A DNA stretch of 64,000 nucleotides from Muribaculaceae bacterium. Its GTDB lineage: Bacteria > Bacteroidota > Bacteroidia > Bacteroidales > Muribaculaceae. The position numbers and the translations under genes were made by a program. The number at the start of each line of letters is the position of its first letter. Positions within the stretch are counted from its first letter, which is position 1. The notes under the pieces are model-generated. The model worked only from the letters and a program-made list of their open reading frames with translations. It did no database searches and was not told the origin of the DNA. Below, one piece after another: positions 58,836 through 64,000 of the stretch. The stretch covers positions 1 to 64,000 of the forward strand of contig JAIDTL010000104.1 in the NCBI GenBank assembly GCA_029060725.1, in the 5' to 3' direction.

Positions 58836-61376
58836 ATGTCTGACCAAGCAAAACGATACACAAGCGATGAGGCTTACCAAGGGGCCCTCGAATACTTCAA
58901 AGGCGACGAACTCGCCGCACGCGTCTGGGCAAGCAAATACGCTCTTAAAGACTCATACGGCAATCTCTATGAACGCACTCCCGACGATATGCACCATCGC
59001 ATAGCTTCAGAGATAGCTCGCATTGAAAACAAATATCCAAATCCGATGAGCGAAGAGGAAATCTACGATCTAATCAAAGATTTCCGCTACATTGTCCCCC
59101 AGGGAAGCCCAATGGCTGGTATCGGTAATAATTTCCAAGTCGGCTCTCTATCCAACTGCTTCGTAATAGGACTTGATGGACATCCCGACTCCTACGGCGG
59201 AATAATCCGTGAAGATGAAGAGCAAGTGCAGCTCATGAAACGTCGTGGTGGTGTGGGTCACGACCTGAGCCACCTGCGTCCCAAAGGAACTCCCGTGAAG
59301 AATTCCGCCATAACTTCCACCGGTCTCGTGCCTTTCATGGAGCGCTACAGTAATTCCACTCGTGAAGTGGCGCAAGACGGCCGTCGTGGGGCTCTTATGC
59401 TTACTGTCAGCATCAAGCACCCCGATTCCGAAGGGTTTATCGATGCCAAGATGGAGCAAGGGAAAGTGACCGGAGCCAACGTCTCTGTCAGAATCGACGA
59501 TACTTTCATGCTTTGCGCTGAAAGTGGCACACCATACGTCCAGAAATTCCCTGTAAATTCTGATGATCCTATCTATTCTAAGGAAATAGACGCTTCTGCC
59601 CTCTGGAAAAAAATAGTGCATAATGCATGGAAAAGCGCCGAACCGGGTGTGCTCTTCTGGGACACCATAATCAAGGAGAGTGTACCGGATTGCTATGATG
59701 ATCTTGGCTTTGAGACAATCTCTACAAATCCTTGTGGAGAAATTCCGCTCTGCCCATACGACAGTTGCCGACTGACTGCTATCAACCTCTATAGCTATGT
59801 CAAAAATCCATTCACTCCGGAAGCAACTTTCGACTTCGAACTCTTCAAGAAGCACGTTGGCAAAGCTCAACGAATCATGGACGACATAATCGACCTTGAA
59901 ATGGAAAAGATCGAAAAGATAATCTCCAAGATCAAGGAAGATCCTGAAACTGAAGAAGTGAAATCCACAGAACTGCATCTTTGGGAGAAAATCAGAGACA
60001 AAACTCTTCTCGGCAGACGCACCGGCTGCGGCACTACAGGAGAAGGAGACATGCTTGCTGCTCTCGGACTCCGTTACGGCACTCCTGAAGCCACGGCATT
60101 CTCTACTGAAGTGCATAAGCAACTTGCACTCGCCTACTATTCAGCATCAGTGGATGCTGCAGAAGAACGTGGCGCTTTCGAAATTTATGATGCAGAGAGA
60201 GAAAAGAGCAATCCGTTCATCCTACGTATCAAAGAAGCTGATCCGAAGCTTTATGAGCGGATGGTGGAGCATGGGCGCCGAAACATCGCTTGCCTCACAA
60301 TCGCTCCGACAGGCACCACATCTCTCATGACCCGGACCACTTCCGGACTTGAACCGGTGTTCCTCCCCGTCTACAAACGCCGTCGCAAAATTGTGCCGGG
60401 TGATGAAAACGTATCTGTAGATTTTGTGGATGAAGTGGGCGAAGCATACGAAGAATTTCTCGTATATCATCCCAAATTCATCGAATGGATGCGCTTAAAC
60501 GGAATGGAGACTAAGAAAAATATGAGTCAAGAGGAAGTAGATGAACTCGTAAAGAAATCTCCTTACTATAAAGCCACATCCAACGACATAGACTGGATGG
60601 AAAAGGTCAGAATGCAAGGTGCTGTGCAAAAATGGGTCGACCATTCAATATCTGTGACAATCAATCTTCCATCTGACGTCACTGAAGAACTCGTAGGTCA
60701 GCTCTATATGGAAGCTTGGAAAGCCGGTTGCAAGGGTTGCACTGTCTATCGCGACGGTTCCCGCAACAATGTGCTGGAAGCTGTGAAGAAGAAAGAAGAC
60801 AATAAAGCCCCTCTTATCCATACTCCTGATCATGTCGCTAAGCGACCTACCGAACTGGAAGCCGACGTTGTCCGCTTCCAGAACAATAAGGAAAAATGGA
60901 TAGCCTTTGTCGGTTTGGTCGACGGCAAACCTTACGAAATTTTCACAGGTCTCGCCGATGATGAAGATGGCATATTCTGCCCGAAGAGCATCAACCACGG
61001 AAAGATCATCAAGCAAACTCTTCCTGATGGACGCAAGCGCTACGATTTCCAATTCATCAACAAGCGAGGTTATAAGACGACTATCGAAGGTCTCAGCGAA
61101 AAATTTAAACCCGAATTCTGGAATTATGCAAAATTAATTTCTGGCGTTCTTCGCTATGGAATGCCCATAGATCAGGTGATCAAACTCGTTCAGGGACTGG
61201 AACTTGACTCCAACAGCATCAATACATGGAAGAACGGCGTTGAGCGTGCTCTGAAAAAATATGTGCCAAATGGGACCGCCGGAAGTGGAAAATGTCCGAA
61301 CTGTGGAGCCGAGTCACTTGTTTATCAAGAAGGATGCCTTATCTGCACTTCGTGTGGCAACTCCCGTTGCGGATAA
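58836..61376 (+). CDS. nrdJ: Adenosylcobalamin-dependent (class II) ribonucleotide reductase
   Basis: Reduces ribonucleotides to deoxyribonucleotides with B12 as radical source. 846 residues. Class II signatures: SLSNCFVIGL (N-terminal active-site Cys), STNPCGEIPLCPYDSCRLT (radical Cys and catalytic Glu), and APTGTTSLMTRTTSGLEPVF. C-terminal TSCPD-like domain (about 690-790) and a terminal zinc ribbon CPNCG...CTSCGNSRCG. The 295-bp gap upstream shows only a short hairpin (58599-58616) and a poor -7 element GAACTTTG (58791-58798). No cobalamin riboswitch box was found there. Confidence 0.95.
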   Translation: MSDQAKRYTSDEAYQGALEYFKGDELAARVWASKYALKDSYGNLYERTPDDMHHRIASEIARIENKYPNPMSEEEIYDLIKDFRYIVPQGSPMAGIGNNFQVGSLSNCFVIGLDGHPDSYGGIIREDEEQVQLMKRRGGVGHDLSHLRPKGTPVKNSAITSTGLVPFMERYSNSTREVAQDGRRGALMLTVSIKHPDSEGFIDAKMEQGKVTGANVSVRIDDTFMLCAESGTPYVQKFPVNSDDPIYSKEIDASALWKKIVHNAWKSAEPGVLFWDTIIKESVPDCYDDLGFETISTNPCGEIPLCPYDSCRLTAINLYSYVKNPFTPEATFDFELFKKHVGKAQRIMDDIIDLEMEKIEKIISKIKEDPETEEVKSTELHLWEKIRDKTLLGRRTGCGTTGEGDMLAALGLRYGTPEATAFSTEVHKQLALAYYSASVDAAEERGAFEIYDAEREKSNPFILRIKEADPKLYERMVEHGRRNIACLTIAPTGTTSLMTRTTSGLEPVFLPVYKRRRKIVPGDENVSVDFVDEVGEAYEEFLVYHPKFIEWMRLNGMETKKNMSQEEVDELVKKSPYYKATSNDIDWMEKVRMQGAVQKWVDHSISVTINLPSDVTEELVGQLYMEAWKAGCKGCTVYRDGSRNNVLEAVKKKEDNKAPLIHTPDHVAKRPTELEADVVRFQNNKEKWIAFVGLVDGKPYEIFTGLADDEDGIFCPKSINHGKIIKQTLPDGRKRYDFQFINKRGYKTTIEGLSEKFKPEFWNYAKLISGVLRYGMPIDQVIKLVQGLELDSNSINTWKNGVERALKKYVPNGTAGSGKCPNCGAESLVYQEGCLICTSCGNSRCG

Positions 61377-61426
61377 AATGTCTTGAAAACCTGAAAAAGC
61401 GAAAACCTGAAAAACTTGATAGACAA

Positions 61427-64000
61427 ATGAAAATTAAGATTCATATCGACTACCACACCCAATGGGGTGAAGCCCTCTACATCTGCGGGTCAATCCCGCA
61501 GCTCGGTGCCGACGACCCGCTGAAAGCACTTTTACTTGAAATGACTGCTCCCGATGTGTGGACAGCATCTATCGACGTGCCTGCTTCTGTCAAAAACTTC
61601 ACTTATCGATTCATCGTTAAGGCTGAAGGCAAAGAGTGGCGTGAGGAATGGGGTGCTCCTCACCGTTTCGAAGCTGGAAAGGACATTACTAAGTATGATA
61701 TTCATGCGTCTTGGCAAGATGTCCCCAACGACAAGCCCTATTACTCATCGGCTTTTGTCGATGGCATGCTGAGCCGAAACTTCCGCGACCAACAGATCAC
61801 TCCCAAAGCCGGCTCTGTGCTTTTCAAGGTGACAGCTCCGATGGTGAAGCCCGACGAGGTGCTTGCTATCAGCGGCGAACCCCGCTCGCTTGGTGGCTGG
61901 AATCCGGAAAAGGCACTCACTTTCAACGATGCCAACTATCCAATTTGGGAAGTAGCTCTTGATATGAAGGATGTCAAATTGCCTTTTGAATATAAATTTC
62001 TCATCCTCAATAAAAAGACCCGCAAGGTAGTAGAATGGGAAGCTCGCGACAACCGACGTCTCGATTTTTTCCCAAAAGAAAAGGGTACTGCCCTTATTTT
62101 CGACGGCTTGCGATTTGAGAATCCTCGCAAATCATGGAAAGGTGCAGGAACGGCAATCCCTGTGTTCTCTCTTCGCTCTCATGAAGATGCCGGCGTAGGA
62201 GATTTCTACGATCTTAAGAAAATGGTAGACTGGTGCGTGCTGACAGGTCAAAAAATTGTCCAAGTGCTTCCTATCAACGACACGACAAAGACAGAGACCT
62301 GGACAGACTCTTACCCCTATAGCGCAAACTCTACTTTTGCCCTTCATCCTATGTATCTGAGGCTGAAAGCTGTAGGTGCCATCAAGGATAAGGAGCGTAG
62401 AGACTATTACACTGCCGAAATAGCCAAACTCAATGAACTGCCACAGATTGACTATGAAGCTGTCAACAATCTCAAGAATGCATATCTCCATGAGATTTAT
62501 GCCGAGCAAGGGAAAGCCACCGGAAACACTGCAGAATATAAAGCATTTGTAGGCAAAAACGAATATTGGTTGCGTTCATACGCTGCTTGGTCTGTGCTTC
62601 GCGATCATTTTCACACTGCTGATAATTCACAGTGGGGAGAATATGCTGTCTATGATGAAAAGAAGGTGGAGGATTTCATCTCAACGCATCAAGATGAAAT
62701 CCTTTACTACTACTATGTGCAGTATCATCTCGATCGTCAGCTTAAGGATGTTCGCGACTATGCACACCAGCACGGTATAGTCTTGAAAGGCGATATTCCA
62801 ATTGGCATCGGCCGACAGAGTGTCGACGCTTGGAAAGATCCCCGACTATTCAATATGGATTGCCAAGCCGGAGCTCCACCGGATGATTTCTCTGTTCTTG
62901 GACAAAACTGGGGATTCCCAACCTACAATTGGGATGAGATGGCAAAAGATGGTTTCCTTTGGTGGAAACGTCGCTTTGAGAAGATGGCGGAATACTTCGA
63001 TGCCTATCGAATCGACCATATACTTGGATTTTTCCGTATTTGGCAAATCCCAATGACTGCTGTCCATGGTCTTCTCGGATACTTCAACCCAGCCCTCCCC
63101 TTCTCCCCTGAAGAGCTGAAAAATAATTATGATTTCTGGATCAATCCTGACATTCAGGCTAATCCATACATAATGGAGTGGGTGCTTGGTGATTTCTTCG
63201 GAGAATATACCGAAGAAGTGAAGCATGAATATCTTGATGAGATCAGTGCCGGCCGCTATCGCCTTAAGGAATTCGTCGACAATCAGCGTAAGGTTGTTGA
63301 GCATTTCTCCCGTCTTGCTCCTGATGATAAAAATACGCGCATTAAGAATGCCCTTATGGGTCTGATCGACGATGTCCTCTTCATCGAGGATCCCTATCAG
63401 AAAGGACACTATCATCCCAGGATCTCGGCTCAGTTCACATATCAGTTCCGAGCCCTCACCGATTACGAACGTTGGTGTTTCAACCGTCTCTACAACGACT
63501 TCTTCTATCACCGTATGAACGATTTCTGGTATGGAAAAGCAATGTGGAAACTCCCTCCACTCCTTGACTCTACCGGCATGCTCACCTGTGCTGAAGACCT
63601 CGGAATGATTCCTGATTGCGTGCCCGAAGTGATGAAGCGTCTTCAGATTCTTTCTCTTGAGATTCAGCGTATGCCGAAAGATCCTAAGGTTGAATTTGGC
63701 GAGACTTGGAATTATCCTTACTATAGCGTATGCACCACTTCTACTCATGATATGGATGGCATCCGGGCTTGGTGGGAACAGGATCCGTCAGCTACCCAAC
63801 GTTTCTTCAACTATGTTCTGAAAGAACCGGGACAAGCTCCACAATATGCCGAGCCTTGGATATGCGGCAAGATAATCGACCTTCATCTGAAGTCGCCATC
63901 TATGCTCTGCATTCTTCCTCTTCAAGACTGGCTCAGCACCGACGGCAATCTGCGTAGAGACAATCCTCACGACGAGCTCATCAATATCCCGGCCAACTCA
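61427..64000 (+). CDS. malQ: 4-alpha-glucanotransferase with two N-terminal starch-binding modules (runs past the window)
   Basis: The first 858 codons are in the window and the frame is still open at the edge. Two CBM20-like modules come first (about 1-100, IKIHIDYHTQWGEALYICGS; about 125-240, VLFKVTAPMVKPDEVLAISG), then a GH77 barrel. The catalytic nucleophile lies in AYRIDHILGFFRIW, the acid/base in CAEDLGMIP, and the third acid in STHDMDGIRAWW. This is the DPE2/MalQ type that moves glucan chains between maltodextrins, glycogen or starch. The 50-bp gap to nrdJ contains CTGAAAAA-type direct repeats. Confidence 0.95.
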   Translation, partial: MKIKIHIDYHTQWGEALYICGSIPQLGADDPLKALLLEMTAPDVWTASIDVPASVKNFTYRFIVKAEGKEWREEWGAPHRFEAGKDITKYDIHASWQDVPNDKPYYSSAFVDGMLSRNFRDQQITPKAGSVLFKVTAPMVKPDEVLAISGEPRSLGGWNPEKALTFNDANYPIWEVALDMKDVKLPFEYKFLILNKKTRKVVEWEARDNRRLDFFPKEKGTALIFDGLRFENPRKSWKGAGTAIPVFSLRSHEDAGVGDFYDLKKMVDWCVLTGQKIVQVLPINDTTKTETWTDSYPYSANSTFALHPMYLRLKAVGAIKDKERRDYYTAEIAKLNELPQIDYEAVNNLKNAYLHEIYAEQGKATGNTAEYKAFVGKNEYWLRSYAAWSVLRDHFHTADNSQWGEYAVYDEKKVEDFISTHQDEILYYYYVQYHLDRQLKDVRDYAHQHGIVLKGDIPIGIGRQSVDAWKDPRLFNMDCQAGAPPDDFSVLGQNWGFPTYNWDEMAKDGFLWWKRRFEKMAEYFDAYRIDHILGFFRIWQIPMTAVHGLLGYFNPALPFSPEELKNNYDFWINPDIQANPYIMEWVLGDFFGEYTEEVKHEYLDEISAGRYRLKEFVDNQRKVVEHFSRLAPDDKNTRIKNALMGLIDDVLFIEDPYQKGHYHPRISAQFTYQFRALTDYERWCFNRLYNDFFYHRMNDFWYGKAMWKLPPLLDSTGMLTCAEDLGMIPDCVPEVMKRLQILSLEIQRMPKDPKVEFGETWNYPYYSVCTTSTHDMDGIRAWWEQDPSATQRFFNYVLKEPGQAPQYAEPWICGKIIDLHLKSPSMLCILPLQDWLSTDGNLRRDNPHDELINIPANS

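Noticed and set aside
59148-60122. 324-codon minus-strand frame
   Set aside because: Antisense shadow of nrdJ.

Overview
The window looks like a chromosomal segment of a gut Bacteroidales bacterium. A Muribaculaceae-type genome is my best guess, but that is an inference from gene content and intergenic style, not a species call. The evidence is the Bacteroidetes promoter form (TTTG, 18-21 bp, TAnnTTTG), found upstream of more than a dozen genes, together with a TonB receptor/DUF4249 lipoprotein pair, a two-CBM20 MalQ, an AdoCbl-dependent NrdJ, DUF2027-Smr and OstA-like genes.

Layout. Positions 1-11250 hold the 3' end of an ABC-F gene, recQ, two EamA permeases, an AspT/YidE-type transporter, pncB and a secreted GH27 alpha-galactosidase. 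Positions 11300-14735 are an AT-rich accessory island: a stand-alone PD-(D/E)XK-type protein and a small unknown gene face a divergent TcmP/three-Cys (DUF5131) pair. Positions 15051-20689 mix a NUDIX-winged-helix protein, a small HExxH protein, an ADP-ribosylglycohydrolase fused to a macro-like domain, a Cys-rich LTXXQ-like protein, a DUF3037/HipA-like kinase pair and folA. Positions 21102-25357 hold the TonB receptor/DUF4249 pair and DUF2027-Smr. Positions 26026-27824 are a tightly coupled ATPase/unknown pair.

The most interesting locus is 28316-40329. It begins with a candidate structured noncoding RNA of about 315 nt that has its own promoter and terminator. A seven-gene co-directional run follows: two long proteins sharing a J-like N-terminal domain, a membrane coiled-coil protein, an Hsp70, a tail-anchored unknown, a protein-kinase/AAA+ fusion and a TerB-like protein. 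The set reads as a membrane-associated chaperone/kinase/AAA/TerB machine, possibly a stress or anti-phage system. Its function is unknown to me.

Positions 40671-46350 contain a TPR-retropepsin protein, remnants of small toxin-antitoxin-like genes bounded by a 70-bp direct duplication, a second ADP-ribosylglycohydrolase and an AAA/PD-(D/E)XK protein. Positions 46574-64000 are core genes: tig-clpP-clpX, an envelope-biogenesis run (three SurA-like proteins, OstA-like, then mutL), nrdJ and a two-CBM20 malQ cut by the window edge.

The gaps carry a striking family of short hairpins. The loop is always TCC (GGA on the other strand), the stem sequence changes by paired substitutions, and a conserved flank resembling CATAAAGC lies next to it. 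They occur singly, as an 85-bp alternating array (25406-25770), and in composite modules. No tRNA, rRNA, CRISPR array or complete insertion sequence was found.
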